A DNA stretch of 64,000 nt from Methylocapsa sp. S129 (GTDB taxonomy: Bacteria > Pseudomonadota > Alphaproteobacteria > Rhizobiales > Beijerinckiaceae): the NCBI RefSeq assembly GCF_009765995.1, contig NZ_LMUI01000048.1:248001-312000 (forward strand), given 5' to 3'. A program made the position numbers and the translations under genes. The notes beneath the pieces are model-generated. The model made no database searches. It was given only the letters and a program-made list of their open reading frames with translations, and was not told where the DNA came from. Each line of letters opens with the position of its first letter. Within the stretch, counting starts at the first letter, position 1. This document shows, piece after piece, positions 20,696 to 32,061 of this stretch.

Positions 20696-22205
20696 CGCGG
20701 AGGGAGCGTGATCGGCTGAGCCACAGGATGAGGCAGGCGAGCGCGACGGGGACCAGCGCCGCCCAATATCCCATGACGGCCATGACAGCGCCGATCGCCC
20801 AGACGATCGACAGGAGATGCTCGATCATCCCGACGACCTTCGATTGTGAATGGCGCCGCAGCACCAGGCCGCGCGGCGAAGGCGATGGACGCCAGAGGTT
20901 GAGCAGCGCCGTCGAGATGCCGGCGCCCAGCGTGAACAGCGCCGCGCAAACGGCGCCCCATGGCGCTGCAAACGCCAGCGCGACGACTGGCGCGGTCATC
21001 AGAAGCGAGATCGGCGTCAGGACCGCCTCGATTTTGTGGCGCTCGATCCGGCTGGCGGCGACGGGCGCGGCGCGCAAGAGATCGGGCGCATCTTCGCCCG
21101 ACAGCGCCAGCCACGCGAGCGAGCCGGCGAGCTGTGCGCCGACCACGACGATAAGCGGCGTGAAGACGATGCCGGGCGAGCCGGTGACCCCGCCATTGCG
21201 CCACAGAATGAAGCTGATCGGCAGCATATAGACCACCTGCAGCGCGATCTGCGAAATCAGCCAGGGATCGCGCAGGATGAGGCGGCGCTCCTTCGCGCGC
21301 ATCGTGGCGCCGAGGTTAGCGCGGAACGCACGCGTCTCGCGCCAACGCATGGGTGGCGGCGGGGCGCCTGTCGAGATTATCGCGGCGCTGGCGAAGCGCT
21401 TGCCCAGCACAAATGTCGCAAAAAAGAACATAGCAAGCGCGACCATCATCCAGAGACCGAGGGCCCGCATTTCGCCAGCCGCCGCGCGCGCGGGCAGCGA
21501 TAGAAACGCGCGCCAATCAAGCCATCCCGCCTGCGCCGGCGATTCCATGACTTTCATCAGCGAGGCGCGCGCCGCGCCCGGCGCCGCCGCATAACCTTGC
21601 AGGCCGAGCATGAAGGAAGCGCCGACGGCCGTCGCGCCGATCTGCGTGACAAGGCGGGCGCGCCTGGGCCCAACCGCCGCGAAAAACGCGAGCGCCAGCA
21701 TGATGCCGACGCCCGTGCCAAACAATCCACAGGCGACCAGGGCGGGATAGATGGCAAGCCAATGAAGATGACCGGCGAGCGCGTTCACATTGGCGAGCGG
21801 CAACAGAACAATCGCGAACCAAGCGATCGCATTGGCGGCGGTCGCGACCGCCCGTGCGCCAAGCACCGCGCGCGCCGAGACGGGCGAAGAGAACAGAAGT
21901 TCGAGATCGCCATGCGCATAAAGCGCGCGCGTCGTCGCGGTCATCGCTTGCGCTATTATGCCCGGCAAAACAAACAGCACGCCCAAAGCGATATAGCGCG
22001 AAAGCGAGGAATCATGGGCGAGCGGGTCTTCCGGTCCGTTAAACCGCAGCCCCCACCAGAATCCGATGTGCACAGCCATGAGCATCCCGGCGAGCAGAAC
22101 GGCTTTGATCCGCGTCAGGCCGCCGACCGCAGCGTCGAACCCACGCCAGCTTTGGCGCAGATCATGCGCGGCGAGCCATGCGAAAGAGCCCGGTCGCGGG
22201 CTCAT
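20673..22205 (-). CDS. ABC-2 type exporter permease
   Basis: 510 residues, very hydrophobic, with roughly ten to twelve membrane helices, organised as an ABC-2 exporter integral membrane protein. It begins [17 protein letters not shown] and overlaps the end of its ATPase gene by four bases. Substrate cannot be told from sequence. The 3' end overlaps gmk in convergent orientation. Confidence 0.8.
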   Translation of the reverse strand: MSPRPGSFAWLAAHDLRQSWRGFDAAVGGLTRIKAVLLAGMLMAVHIGFWWGLRFNGPEDPLAHDSSLSRYIALGVLFVLPGIIAQAMTATTRALYAHGDLELLFSSPVSARAVLGARAVATAANAIAWFAIVLLPLANVNALAGHLHWLAIYPALVACGLFGTGVGIMLALAFFAAVGPRRARLVTQIGATAVGASFMLGLQGYAAAPGAARASLMKVMESPAQAGWLDWRAFLSLPARAAAGEMRALGLWMMVALAMFFFATFVLGKRFASAAIISTGAPPPPMRWRETRAFRANLGATMRAKERRLILRDPWLISQIALQVVYMLPISFILWRNGGVTGSPGIVFTPLIVVVGAQLAGSLAWLALSGEDAPDLLRAAPVAASRIERHKIEAVLTPISLLMTAPVVALAFAAPWGAVCAALFTLGAGISTALLNLWRPSPSPRGLVLRRHSQSKVVGMIEHLLSIVWAIGAVMAVMGYWAALVPVALACLILWLSRSRSLRVSFPAAA

Positions 22206-22969
22206 GCGGCGCGCTCGCTTTGCGCGATGAGGTTGAGGAATATCGTCTCCAGGCTCGCATTGTCATCGCCTCCCATGCCGCGCAACTGGCCGAGCGTTCC
22301 CTCCGCGATCAGGCGGCCGCGCTGGATAATGCCGATGCGATCGGCGAGGCGTTCGGCGACTTCCAGTATGTGCGTCGTCAGAATGATCGTCGCGCCTTGT
22401 TTGACGCGCGCGACGAGCAGATCCTTGACCTGCCGAGCAACAGCGGCGTCGAGGCCGGTCAGCGGTTCGTCGAGCATCAGCAATCTAGGTTCGTGAACCA
22501 AGGCGCCGGCGAGTGCGACCTTTTGCTTCATGCCGCGTGAAAAGCCCTCGCAGCGCTCGCGCCGATGCTCCCAAAGGCCCAGAGTCTCGAGGAGTTCGTT
22601 GGCGAGCGTCTGTGCGCGCCGGGGTTCAGCGCCCCATAGGCCGGCGACGAATTCGAGATATTCGAGCGGGTCGAGCTTGTCGTAAAGCATCGGCTCGTCG
22701 GGCAGCCAGGCAATGATGCGCTTGGCCTCGATCGGGCGCCGGCGCGCATCGACGCCAAATATTTCGATCGCGCCGCTGTCGGCCGGCAACAATCCCGCCA
22801 CCATGCGCAAGGTTGTCGTCTTGCCCGCCCCATTGGGGCCGAGCAAGGCATAGAGCTCACCCGCGCACACGTTAAGATTGAGTCCGTCGACCGCGGTCTT
22901 GACGAAAGTCTTGCGCAGATCGCGCAAAACGAGCGCGGGCGGGATGGCGCTTCTGTCGATTTCACCCAT
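22202..22969 (-). CDS. ABC transporter ATP-binding protein
   Basis: About 255 residues from ATG 22969 (MGEIDRSAIP); ATG 22987 in frame is less likely. Walker A GPNGAGKTT, signature FSRGMKQKV and Walker B LLMLDEPLTGLD are all intact. CcmA/NodI-type organisation, partner of the permease encoded directly downstream. Drives export of an unknown substrate, possibly a lipid or drug. Confidence 0.92.
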   Translation of the reverse strand: MGEIDRSAIPPALVLRDLRKTFVKTAVDGLNLNVCAGELYALLGPNGAGKTTTLRMVAGLLPADSGAIEIFGVDARRRPIEAKRIIAWLPDEPMLYDKLDPLEYLEFVAGLWGAEPRRAQTLANELLETLGLWEHRRERCEGFSRGMKQKVALAGALVHEPRLLMLDEPLTGLDAAVARQVKDLLVARVKQGATIILTTHILEVAERLADRIGIIQRGRLIAEGTLGQLRGMGGDDNASLETIFLNLIAQSERAA

Positions 22970-23020
22970 CAAAGCCTCGCGTCTCACGCCCGATATTAGG
23001 AGCGGGCGCTTGCCGCGGGG

Positions 23021-23902
23021 TTAATGAGGTCCACGCAAATTCTGCGCCGCGCGCGCCAGCGCGACAAAACCGGCGACGTCGATTTCCTCCGCGCGGCGGG
23101 TCGGCTCGATGCCGGCGGCGGCGAGCAGAGCCCCGGCTTTGACGCCAAGCGTCGCGGCGAGAGGTTTGAGCGACTGGCGCAGCATTTTGCGACGCTGGCC
23201 GAAGGCGGCCTGGGTCGCCGCGGTCAGCAATATCCGGTCGCACGGGTCAGGCGCTCGGCGGGGGATCAATTCCACGACGCTCGACGTCACCTTGGGCGGC
23301 GGCGTGAAGGCGGCGGCCGGCACGTCGAACAGAATGCGCGAACGGCATCGCCATCCGGCGAGCACGCCGAGACGGCCGTAATCGGCGCGCTCGCTGGGGG
23401 TCGCGACAATGCGCAAGGCGACCTCGCGCTGAAACATCAGAATAAGGCGATCGAAGAACGGCGGCCAGGGCTCCGCCTCGAGCCAGCGCGCTAGCAGCGG
23501 CGTCGCAATATTATAGGGCAGATTCGCGCAGATGCGCAGCGGCGCGCCTTCGGCCCTGGTCGCCAAATCGGCAAAATCAAGCGCAAGCGCGTCGCCCGGG
23601 ATGATGTCGAGCCGGCCTGGCCAACGAGAGGCGATGTCAGCCAAAGCCGCGAGGCATCGTTCGTCGCGCTCGACGGCGATGACTTTCGCCGCGCCTTCGC
23701 TGAGCAGCGCGCGCGTCAGACCACCGGGGCCAGGACCGATCTCGATGATTGCGACGCCGGTCAACGGCCCGGCGGCGCGCGCAATGCGGCCTGTGAGATT
23801 GAGATCGAACAGGAAATTCTGGCCGAGCGATTTTTTGGGGTCGAGGCCGTAAGTCGCCACGATTTCGCGCAGCGGCGGCAGGCCGTCATGCGCCAGACTC
23901 AT
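23021..23902 (-). CDS. rsmA: 16S rRNA dimethyladenosine transferase RsmA (KsgA)
   Basis: Dimethylates two adjacent adenines (A1518/A1519) in helix 45 of 16S rRNA using SAM. 293 residues with SLGQNFLFD at the N-terminus, SAM motif [15 protein letters not shown], and catalytic [11 protein letters not shown]. Start ATG 23902 overlaps the pdxA stop by four bases, so it is coupled to pdxA. The pdxA-rsmA pair downstream of lptD is conserved in proteobacteria. Confidence 0.97.
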   Translation of the reverse strand: MSLAHDGLPPLREIVATYGLDPKKSLGQNFLFDLNLTGRIARAAGPLTGVAIIEIGPGPGGLTRALLSEGAAKVIAVERDERCLAALADIASRWPGRLDIIPGDALALDFADLATRAEGAPLRICANLPYNIATPLLARWLEAEPWPPFFDRLILMFQREVALRIVATPSERADYGRLGVLAGWRCRSRILFDVPAAAFTPPPKVTSSVVELIPRRAPDPCDRILLTAATQAAFGQRRKMLRQSLKPLAATLGVKAGALLAAAGIEPTRRAEEIDVAGFVALARAAQNLRGPH

Positions 23903-24918
23903 GCGGCGGCCAGGCGCGCCGCGAGGCGCGCCGCCTCGATCAGGCTTGTGGGATTGGCCAGCCCCTTGCCGGCGATGTCGAAGGCCGTGCCATGATCGGG
24001 CGAGGTCCGAATGAACGGCAGGCCGAGCGTGACGTTGACGCCGGTGTCGAAAGCGAGCGTCTTGATCGGGATGAGGCCTTGGTCGTGGTACATGACAAGC
24101 GCGACGTCATAGCGGGCGCGCGCCGCCGCATGGAACATCGTGTCGGCGGGGTGGGGGCCGGTGATTTCGAGCCCCTCGGCGCGCAATTGAGCGATGGCGG
24201 GGATGATGATCTCAATCTCCTCGCGCCCGATCGCGCCGCCCTCGCCGGCATGGGGATTGAGGCCGGCGACGGCAAGGCGCGGGCGGGCGACGCCAAATCG
24301 GTCGCGCAGATCGGCCGCGACGATGCGGGCGGTGGAGACGATCAGTGCGCGCGTCAGGGTGCGCGGAACGTCGGCGAGCGGAATGTGGATCGTCACCGGC
24401 GCGACGCTGAGTTCGCGCGACCACAGCATCATGACGGGCTGCGCGCGTGCCCCCCATTGTTGGGCGAGCGCGCCGAGAAATTCGGTATGGCCGGGAAATG
24501 CAAATCCCGCTTCGTAGAGAACATGCTTGGCGATCGGGTTGGTCACCACGGCGCCGGCCTCGCCCGATCGGACATAGCCGACGGTGCGCTCGATCGATTC
24601 GATGGTCGCGCGCGCGAAGGCCGAATCGGGTTCTCCCGGCGTGGCGGCGGCCGAAGCGGCGAGCGGAACGACCGGCAACGCCTTGTCGAACGTTTGGGCC
24701 GCATGCCCGGGCTCGACGATGGCGATGGGGACTTCGAGCGCGAGCCGGCGGGCGAGTTCGTTCAAGGCGGCCGGGTCGGCGACGACAAAAAACGGCGCGC
24801 CAATTTCCGCGCGCCTCAACCAGGCGCGGAGCGCGAGTTCGGGGCCGATTCCGGCGGGCTCGCCCATCGACATCGCCAAAGGCAGGCGCGGCTTTTGCGT
24901 CGTTGCGTCCGATGTCAT
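23899..24918 (-). CDS. pdxA: 4-hydroxythreonine-4-phosphate dehydrogenase PdxA
   Basis: NAD-dependent step of pyridoxal-5'-phosphate synthesis. 339 residues from ATG 24918 ([25 protein letters not shown]), the family's normal size; the frame stays open further upstream but would run into lptD. Motifs are [19 protein letters not shown] (metal/substrate), [17 protein letters not shown], and [11 protein letters not shown] near the C-terminus. Lies 20 bp after lptD and overlaps rsmA. Confidence 0.96.
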   Translation of the reverse strand: MTSDATTQKPRLPLAMSMGEPAGIGPELALRAWLRRAEIGAPFFVVADPAALNELARRLALEVPIAIVEPGHAAQTFDKALPVVPLAASAAATPGEPDSAFARATIESIERTVGYVRSGEAGAVVTNPIAKHVLYEAGFAFPGHTEFLGALAQQWGARAQPVMMLWSRELSVAPVTIHIPLADVPRTLTRALIVSTARIVAADLRDRFGVARPRLAVAGLNPHAGEGGAIGREEIEIIIPAIAQLRAEGLEITGPHPADTMFHAAARARYDVALVMYHDQGLIPIKTLAFDTGVNVTLGLPFIRTSPDHGTAFDIAGKGLANPTSLIEAARLAARLAAA

Positions 24919-24938
24919 CGACAAGGGTTCAGCCAGAA

Positions 24939-27506
24939 TCAAAAGCCGGAGACGCCGGTGGTCGTCTTGACTTCGCCCAAGGTGCGAAGCGTCAATTGAA
25001 TCAAGAGCGTCTGATCGCGATATGTTGGCGTATTGGCGATCGGATCGCTGACGGTGTTCATATAATTGATCTTGAGGGTCGTGCATTCGTCCTCGTAGCC
25101 AATCCCGAACCCGAAATTCGTCGGATCCAACAACGGCGTTTTTTGTCCAGGCACGTCATAGTAATGACGCGACATGTCGAGAACGAGCGAGGCGTTGACG
25201 TTCCAGTGATCCATGAATTTATAGGTCGCGCTGGTGACGACGCCTTCACGATTGTACAGCCAGCCCAATTCCGGCTGGGCGTCGTAGCGCGCATAGTCCA
25301 TGCTTGCGGTGAGGCCCTTGAACGTAAGGGATGTTATCGCGTCAAGACGCGTGAGCGCAAAAGTCGTGCTGTCGAATTGTTGCTTCGACGTAAAAGAGAG
25401 CGGGCTCTTGTCAAAGGGCGTGATCGTCTCGCCCGCCACGAAGTTCGAATATTTCTTATCGAGGCCCGATTCGAGCCCGGTATTGGCGGCGTCGGCCATC
25501 TCATATGAATTGTTGCCGAACAGTTGAATGGATTCGCCGCCCACCACATTGACGTGGCCGCCATTCGAGAAATCCGCCGTATACTGAAGCCCATAGTTTG
25601 CCCGGGCGCCACCCTCGATCCGGTCATATCCCGAATATTTGTTCCATTCGAACAAGTTCGTATCATCGAAGACTAGGCTCTGCGCGTCCTCGTTCGGTTG
25701 CAGCTTGGGCAAATATTCATTGGGCCGAATGATGACCTGGGCAATCGGCTCCACTACCTGCCGGCCGAGGGCGGACGTGGAGACGAAGGGATAGCGATAT
25801 TCGAGCCCGACGCCGGCCATCCCCCGCATCGTCGTTTCGCTTTCCTGCCCGGCGAAAAAGGCTGGCTGACTTGAATTGCTGATCGAATCCGTCACCGTGC
25901 CATTGACGAAGGTGAAGGTCTGGCCGTCGTTAAGTTGGGTCGTCTCGCCATCCACCCGGGCGAAAACGAGCGGCGTCCATTCTTCGCCGATCGGGTCGAC
26001 GTATTTACGCTGCCATGAAACTTGCGCCGTCGCGCGCGCATAGTCGCCCGCGATTCCGCGCAAGAGGCATTTGCCCGGCGTGTAGGTCGGCAGACCCGCG
26101 GCCGTTTCGCATACATTGTAGAGGCTATAGGCCTTGTCGAGGGTCTGCGCGCCAACCGCCTGATAGAGCGCGGCTGTTCGCGAGATATTGGTCATATTGA
26201 CGTCGATGGTGACCTGTCCGCCGATGCCGTAACTGCGCTCGGGCGGCAAATCCATCATCTTGTTGTAATCGAGGACAGGCGCGGCGATCGGCTGCTGCTG
26301 CTGGAAGTCGTATGCAGTCAATCCCTCGAAACGATAGCCGCTCAGGTCGAAAAATCCGCGATCACCCTGTCCACGCAAATAGACCGAAGAAACGACGTCC
26401 TGAAAGTAATAATTACTCAGGTCGGTCACTTTTATCTTGTAGTCATTATAGTAAAATTTGTCGGACAAGAGCGTTATGTCCCATCCATACTTCCACTTGT
26501 CGTTGATATAAAAGAGGCCCTGACTTTCCAGCGAGCCGCGCAGTTCGCGACTGCCGGCCCCGTAAGGCGCCGCATTAAACGCGCCCGGATCCTGCTGGTC
26601 GATGCCGGTCAATCGAATGCTGTAGGCGCCATTGTCCAGGCGATGACGCCATTCCGCGTCGCCAAAAAGGCCCTGCTTGAAATAATAAATGGGATCGACC
26701 GTCAGGTCGTAATTAGGCGCCAGATTGAAAAAGTAGGGAATGCCAATTCCGGTGCCAAGATTTGAATCGTTGGAATATTGTGGCGTCAGCAATCCGCTCA
26801 GGCGGTTCACCGTGGGATCCGGCGCCGAAAAATACGGAAGATAGGCGAGGGGCACGCCTGCGACTTCAAGCCATGCATCCTCGTAATAGACGACATGGGT
26901 TTGTTGGTTGTGGATGACGCGAGCGGCGCGGACCTGCCAAAGCGGCGGTCTTTCCGGGTGATCTTTGCACGGTTCGCAAGCGGTATAGATTCCTTTTTCG
27001 AATACCGTGGTGTCGCCGTCGGATCGCTCGGCGCGCGGCGAGGTGAAACGCGTCTTGTCGACGTTGATCGTCTGGACGCTCTCGATGAAGCCGTCTCTAA
27101 AATTGTCGGTCAGGTCGAATTTCGAGCCATAGGTGACGTCGCCTCTTTCGTCGGTCAGCTTGGCGTGACCTTCCGCGAAGACGCGTTTCGTATTGCGGTC
27201 GTAGGTGACGCGGTCGGCTTCAAGGATACGCCCTTGATAATAGAGCTGTGCGTTGCCAACCGCCGATACGGTGTTCTTGTCCTTGTCGAAGACGAGTTCG
27301 TTCGCCTCGACAATCATCTTGTCAGGTTTTTTGATCTTGTCGGCTTTTTTGGCTTCGTCGGCCGCGGGCGGGGCGGCGGGCGCCTGGGCCAGGATTGGCG
27401 AGGCGCCGCCCAGCATCAACAACGCCGCAAACAGCACAACGCGCGCCGACGCAGGGATGCGCCGACATTCTGTCCGCGAGTCAGGAGGGCAGGCGAACCA
27501 GCCCAT
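24939..27506 (-). CDS. lptD: LPS-assembly outer membrane protein LptD
   Basis: Beta-barrel that inserts lipopolysaccharide into the outer leaflet of the outer membrane with LptE. About 855 residues from ATG 27506, which shares bases with the lptG stop (TAATG) and has GGAGGA just upstream inside lptG; an upstream start at 27551 would overlap lptG more. A signal peptide ends near LAQAPA. An OstA/LptA-like jellyroll follows (KNTVSAVGNAQLYYQG), then the LptD C-terminal barrel rich in alternating aromatic strands. Cys pairs near CEPC and in the C-terminal part could form the known inter-domain disulfides. Confidence 0.93.
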   Translation of the reverse strand: MGWFACPPDSRTECRRIPASARVVLFAALLMLGGASPILAQAPAAPPAADEAKKADKIKKPDKMIVEANELVFDKDKNTVSAVGNAQLYYQGRILEADRVTYDRNTKRVFAEGHAKLTDERGDVTYGSKFDLTDNFRDGFIESVQTINVDKTRFTSPRAERSDGDTTVFEKGIYTACEPCKDHPERPPLWQVRAARVIHNQQTHVVYYEDAWLEVAGVPLAYLPYFSAPDPTVNRLSGLLTPQYSNDSNLGTGIGIPYFFNLAPNYDLTVDPIYYFKQGLFGDAEWRHRLDNGAYSIRLTGIDQQDPGAFNAAPYGAGSRELRGSLESQGLFYINDKWKYGWDITLLSDKFYYNDYKIKVTDLSNYYFQDVVSSVYLRGQGDRGFFDLSGYRFEGLTAYDFQQQQPIAAPVLDYNKMMDLPPERSYGIGGQVTIDVNMTNISRTAALYQAVGAQTLDKAYSLYNVCETAAGLPTYTPGKCLLRGIAGDYARATAQVSWQRKYVDPIGEEWTPLVFARVDGETTQLNDGQTFTFVNGTVTDSISNSSQPAFFAGQESETTMRGMAGVGLEYRYPFVSTSALGRQVVEPIAQVIIRPNEYLPKLQPNEDAQSLVFDDTNLFEWNKYSGYDRIEGGARANYGLQYTADFSNGGHVNVVGGESIQLFGNNSYEMADAANTGLESGLDKKYSNFVAGETITPFDKSPLSFTSKQQFDSTTFALTRLDAITSLTFKGLTASMDYARYDAQPELGWLYNREGVVTSATYKFMDHWNVNASLVLDMSRHYYDVPGQKTPLLDPTNFGFGIGYEDECTTLKINYMNTVSDPIANTPTYRDQTLLIQLTLRTLGEVKTTTGVSGF

Positions 27507-28591
27507 TAACCATCCTCCTGATGCAAAAGCACTAACACTCCGAATAAACAACCAACCACCGCTGGCGACCAGCCAGCGACGGGCGTGCTGACAAAACCGG
27601 CGCCGCCAAGATCACTCACCAGTTTGGTCGCAACATAAAGCACGAAGCCCGCTGTTACGCCACCAGAAACCATGAATCCGACGCCGCCCATTCGGAAGAA
27701 TCTTAACGAAAACGAAGCGGCGACCAAAACCATCGCCATAAGCATCAATGGCCTGGCGATAAGCACTTGATAACGCAATCGATATCCCGTCGCATCCAGG
27801 CCCGCGCGCTCGATCTGCTCGGCCAACGGGGACAAGCTCCAAAATGGCACGGTTTCGGGCGCCATGTAGGACTGTGAAACCTCGCCGAGCGTCAATGTGG
27901 TCGCCAACAAATAAGTGGCGGCCGATTGAGTCTCCAGGCCGGGCGTCACGACTTCAGCCTGTTCCAGCCGCCAAAAGCCATCGTGCAGCGCCGCGCTAGC
28001 GGCGTCGATGCGTTCGGTAAAGGTTCCGTCCTTGTCGAAGGCGAAAACCGTCACTTTGGAAAGCGTGGCGCCGCTGTCGGCGACGCCATCGGCGTGGATG
28101 ATCGCCTGCCCGTCCACGCTCTTTTGTCGAAGCCAAAGCCCTGCTGCGCCGCTTGACTGCCCCCCGGAGCCGAATAATTTCGCCTCGATGGCGTCCGCTC
28201 TTTGCTTCATGGCGGCGGAAACGGGATTGTAAAGAGCGACGGAGACAATTCCAATCACGACGACGACCGCCAGCGGCGGGGCCAGAAACTGCCAGACCGA
28301 AACGCCGGCGGCGCGCGCGACGACCAGTTCCAGTTTGCGGGACAGGCCAAGAAACGAGATCATCGCCCCGAACAGAACGGCGAAGGGCAACGCCTGCTCG
28401 GCGACGGTCGGCGTATGGAGAAACGAAAGCCACGCCAACAGCGGGCCCGTCGCCGCGGGCGTGTCGCCCGACCGGCGCAGCGTTTCGACCAGGTCAACCG
28501 TGAAAATGAGCGTGAAAACGCCGGCGAACGTCGCCAGAATCGTTCTGGCGAAGCGGATCGAAAGATAGCGCGCAAGCGTGCCGCCAATCAT
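27506..28591 (-). CDS. lptG: LPS export ABC transporter permease LptG
   Basis: Inner-membrane subunit of LptB2FG, extracting LPS from the inner membrane. 361 residues of the YjgP/YjgQ family: three N-terminal helices, a periplasmic beta-jellyroll domain, and three C-terminal helices. The N-terminal LARYLSIRFARTILATF pattern fits LptG. It follows lptF by 6 bp and overlaps lptD by one base, so lptF-lptG-lptD form one unit. The ATPase lptB is not in the window. Confidence 0.92.
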   Translation of the reverse strand: MIGGTLARYLSIRFARTILATFAGVFTLIFTVDLVETLRRSGDTPAATGPLLAWLSFLHTPTVAEQALPFAVLFGAMISFLGLSRKLELVVARAAGVSVWQFLAPPLAVVVVIGIVSVALYNPVSAAMKQRADAIEAKLFGSGGQSSGAAGLWLRQKSVDGQAIIHADGVADSGATLSKVTVFAFDKDGTFTERIDAASAALHDGFWRLEQAEVVTPGLETQSAATYLLATTLTLGEVSQSYMAPETVPFWSLSPLAEQIERAGLDATGYRLRYQVLIARPLMLMAMVLVAASFSLRFFRMGGVGFMVSGGVTAGFVLYVATKLVSDLGGAGFVSTPVAGWSPAVVGCLFGVLVLLHQEDG

Positions 28592-28597
28592 CGCGGC

Positions 28598-29719
28598 TCA
28601 ACTCCGAGACAAAATCAGGCGAGCGCGGGCCCAGGCGCGAAACAGCACGCCGTGGAAAATTGTGTCGAGGCAAATGATGCAGGTGGCGAGCGGAATCGTC
28701 CAGACAAAGAGTTCGGCGCGCGGCCTGCTGACGACGAAGGTGGAGGCGGCGATTCCTAAGAGGCGCACCAGGCCGAAGGTCAAAACGGCGATGCCGATCG
28801 CCACGCCGCGGCCCTGGCGCGTCGTGCGCGCTTCCCCGAGCGCGGCAAAGCCGATCAGACCGGCCGCGAAAGCGTAAAACGGGCTGGCCAATCGGTCCAG
28901 CAACTCGGCCCTGAGCCGGCCGCCCAAGCGCTTTGTCGTTTCGTCGCCCAGGTCCGGATTGAGCAATTCGGCGGTCGTGCGTTCGCGCGGCCGTTTGGCC
29001 GTCTGCTCTTTGGGCGTGAATTGCGACAGGTCGATCGTGTAGTTCTCGAAGGTGACCATCGCCGAATCGCCGCTTTCCTGCGGTCGCTGATAGCTGCCCT
29101 TGGCGAGCACGAGATAGTTCAAGCCGTCCTTCTCCACGGTCTGGCCAAGTTCGGCGATATAGCTCGTGATATGGGCGGGATCGCGGCGATCCTGCATGAA
29201 GACGCCGTGCAACGATCCATCGGGCCCGCGCTCACGATAGTGGAAAACGAATCCGGCCTCCAATTCCGTAAAAGCCCCCGCGCGCGCGAAATTCGTGATG
29301 AAATCGGCATGGATTCTTGCGGTGAGCTCCTGGATGATGTCAAAACTCCATGGCATGACCTTAATCGTCATGGCGCCGACAAGGGCGAAAACGGCGCAAA
29401 ACAGAATGACAAAAGGTCGCAGCAATGTTCCCGGACTAACGCCCGATGCGCTCATCACCACGAGTTCGCTATCGCCATTGAGTTTGTTGAGGCAATAGAG
29501 AACCCCGACGAACAATGCGACGGGCGCGATGATGGCGACGAGCGAGGGGATGGTGAGCCCGGTCATCGTAAAGAAGACGATGATGGTCTGCCCCTTGCTG
29601 GTCAGCAGATCGAACTGGCGCAAGGCTTGGGTGACCCAGATCACCGCCGTCAGCGCGAAAAGGCCTGAAAGAAAGGCCATCATGGCCGTCCGAAAAATAT
29701 AGCGTTCGATACGCGTCAT
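28598..29719 (-). CDS. lptF: LPS export ABC transporter permease LptF
   Basis: Partner of LptG in LptB2FG. About 373 residues from ATG 29719 (MTRIERYIFRTAMMAFLSG), the typical LptF N-terminus; an in-frame start at 29797 is disfavoured because the extra residues do not resemble the family. Six predicted helices around a periplasmic domain. First gene of the lptF-lptG-lptD-pdxA-rsmA run and divergent from pepA. Confidence 0.93.
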   Translation of the reverse strand: MTRIERYIFRTAMMAFLSGLFALTAVIWVTQALRQFDLLTSKGQTIIVFFTMTGLTIPSLVAIIAPVALFVGVLYCLNKLNGDSELVVMSASGVSPGTLLRPFVILFCAVFALVGAMTIKVMPWSFDIIQELTARIHADFITNFARAGAFTELEAGFVFHYRERGPDGSLHGVFMQDRRDPAHITSYIAELGQTVEKDGLNYLVLAKGSYQRPQESGDSAMVTFENYTIDLSQFTPKEQTAKRPRERTTAELLNPDLGDETTKRLGGRLRAELLDRLASPFYAFAAGLIGFAALGEARTTRQGRGVAIGIAVLTFGLVRLLGIAASTFVVSRPRAELFVWTIPLATCIICLDTIFHGVLFRAWARARLILSRS

Positions 29720-29979
29720 GCGGCCGTTATTCCCGATTCCCCAGGCAAAGCCAAACGCCAGCCTTCCCACACGCCCGCAACAAACCGCCCGTCCCATCGC
29801 CGGCGGAAGCGTTGAGCGCGGGTTCCAACGGCGCCGCGTCGATTCGAGCCTGATGGGGCTGTCAGGCTATTTCGCGGCGTCTTTTTGACCAGTGACTTAA
29901 AGCTCTTGATTTGTCGATCCGCAATGGCGCAGATGAGCGTGAAAGCATCGCGCGGTTCGAACCGCCTTTGAGGATGATA

Positions 29980-31476
29980 ATGAGCGAATTCGTAAAAACC
30001 GTTTTCGGACCGCTGGCCGCGCCCAAGAGCGGAACATGCATTGTCTTTGTCGGCGTCGGGCTCAAATGCGGACCCGCCGTCAGCGCTTTTCTGGGCGGCG
30101 CGGTCGAGTTGATCGCGAGCGCCGCGAAGACCGCGCAGTTCGAAGGAAAGTCGCTGAGCGTCCTCGATATTCTCGCGCCGCGTGAATTTGCTGCCGAACG
30201 TCTTGTGGTCATCGGTCTGGGCGGCGCCAAAGAATTGGCGGAGACGGATTTTACGGCCCTTGGCGGATTCGCGTTCAGCAAAATTGGCGCCGCCAAAGAG
30301 GTCAGCATCGGTTTTGAGCCGCCCGAGGGGACGTGGGACGCCGCCGCCGCGGCCGATTTCATGATGGGCGTGCAGCTTCGCGCCTATCGTTTCGACAAAT
30401 ACAAGAAGAAGAAAGACGACGACAAGCGCAGCGTCGCGCTGGTGTCGATCGGCGTCAACGACGTTGAGGGCGTCCGCCTAGCGGCGAAATCGCGCGAAGC
30501 GCTCGTGGCGGGTGTTGAAATCGCGCGCGATCTCGTCAATGAGCCGCCGAACATTCTTTTCCCAATCGAGTTCGCCAATCGCGCCGCCAGCCTCGCCAAA
30601 CTTGGGGTCGAAATCGACGTGCTCGACGAAAAGGCGATGGCCAAGCTCGGCATGGGCTCGCTGCTTGGCGTTGGCCAAGGCTCGGCAAGGGACAGCCGGC
30701 TCGTCGTGATGCGCTGGAACGGGGCGAAAGGGAAGGCCAAAAAGTCCGCGCCGGTCGCCTTCGTCGGCAAGGGCGTCTGTTTCGATACGGGCGGCATTTC
30801 GATCAAGCCGGCCGCCGGCATGGAAGATATGAAGGGCGATATGGCGGGCGCGGCTTGCGTCGTCGGCCTCATGCATGCGCTGGCGAGCCGCAAGGCGAAA
30901 GTGAATGCGGTCGGCGCGATCGGCCTGGTCGAAAACATGCCGGACGGCGCCGCCATCCGCCCCGGCGATATCCTGACGTCGATGTCAGGTCAGACGATCG
31001 AGATCATCAATACGGACGCCGAGGGCCGGTTGGTTCTGGCCGACGCGCTCTGGTACATCCAAGATAAGTACAAGCCAGCTTTCATGGTCGATCTGGCGAC
31101 GCTGACGGGCGCCATTCTTGTCGCGCTGGGCCAGGAATATGCCGGCCTGTTCTCCAATAACGACGAGTTGGCGACGCACCTCACGCAAGCGGGCCTCGCC
31201 ACCGGCGAGAAAGTTTGGCGGATGCCGCTCGGGGCAGTCTATGACAAGATGATCGATTCCAAATTCGCCGACGTCAAAAACGCCGCGGGCCGCCACGGCG
31301 GATCGATCACGGCGGCGCAGTTTCTCCAACGCTTCGTCAATGGCGCGCCCTGGGCGCATCTCGATATTGCGGGCGTTGGCATGGGATCGCCGGCAAGCGA
31401 AATCAACCAATCCTGGGGCTCGGGCTGGGGCGTGCGCCTGCTCGACCGGCTGGTGGCCGATTACTACGAAAAATGA
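29980..31476 (+). CDS. pepA: Leucyl aminopeptidase (M17, PepA)
   Basis: Cytosolic two-metal aminopeptidase, hexameric in known cases; PepA can also bind DNA. About 498 residues from ATG 29980 ([10 protein letters not shown]), with GAGG upstream; in-frame starts at 29911 and 29974 exist. Metal and active-site blocks are [27 protein letters not shown] and [14 protein letters not shown]. Overlaps the next gene by four bases. Confidence 0.96.
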   Translation: MSEFVKTVFGPLAAPKSGTCIVFVGVGLKCGPAVSAFLGGAVELIASAAKTAQFEGKSLSVLDILAPREFAAERLVVIGLGGAKELAETDFTALGGFAFSKIGAAKEVSIGFEPPEGTWDAAAAADFMMGVQLRAYRFDKYKKKKDDDKRSVALVSIGVNDVEGVRLAAKSREALVAGVEIARDLVNEPPNILFPIEFANRAASLAKLGVEIDVLDEKAMAKLGMGSLLGVGQGSARDSRLVVMRWNGAKGKAKKSAPVAFVGKGVCFDTGGISIKPAAGMEDMKGDMAGAACVVGLMHALASRKAKVNAVGAIGLVENMPDGAAIRPGDILTSMSGQTIEIINTDAEGRLVLADALWYIQDKYKPAFMVDLATLTGAILVALGQEYAGLFSNNDELATHLTQAGLATGEKVWRMPLGAVYDKMIDSKFADVKNAAGRHGGSITAAQFLQRFVNGAPWAHLDIAGVGMGSPASEINQSWGSGWGVRLLDRLVADYYEK

Positions 31477-32033
31477 ACCTTTGGGAGAAAGCGATGCATT
31501 GGCGCCACGGGGTCGCCGTCATCTTGCTGGCGATGGGATTTGCGTCGGCGCCGGCGGCGGCCAAGCCGGCGTTGACCGGTTGTGACGCCTTCATTGAGAA
31601 GTTGCGGCTGAGCGCCAGCGACATGCAGGTCGACTTCACCCATTCGCTTGTCGTCTCGCGCGCCAAAGCTGACGCCAATGTGTTCGACATCACCACCAAT
31701 GCCGATGTCGACGCGACGCTGACCTGTCACGGCGACGAATTCATCCGCTTTGAGGCGCGCATCACCGAGCCGGCGTCGGCGCGCGCCTCGACGAGTTTCG
31801 GTCGCTTCTCGGAAGCGGCCCTGCGCGCCGCGATGGGCTGGGACGCAAGCCGCAGCCAGAGCACGTTGCGCGACATGACGGCCGACGTTCGCGAATATCT
31901 AGCCGCCTCCAAGCAGCGCGGCGACGCCTACATCTCCGGCAAGACGGAAGAGCATGCGCCGGGCGGCGTCAGCCTCGGCCTGATTCATACCGACACGGAT
32001 CGCGCTTTCATCATCGTCAGTCCCAACGGCTGA
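31473..32033 (+). CDS. Secreted protein of unknown function
   Basis: 186 residues, starting [10 protein letters not shown] with a signal peptide ending around APAAA (residues 1-30), so probably periplasmic. The mature part is mixed alpha/beta with one Cys pair candidate (C43 and a later TCHGDE). Translationally coupled to pepA (ATGA) and followed by holC 28 bp downstream. I do not recognise the family. Confidence 0.75.
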   Translation: MNLWEKAMHWRHGVAVILLAMGFASAPAAAKPALTGCDAFIEKLRLSASDMQVDFTHSLVVSRAKADANVFDITTNADVDATLTCHGDEFIRFEARITEPASARASTSFGRFSEAALRAAMGWDASRSQSTLRDMTADVREYLAASKQRGDAYISGKTEEHAPGGVSLGLIHTDTDRAFIIVSPNG

Positions 32034-32061
32034 ACGCGGTCTCTGAATTCCGAAAGCGGCC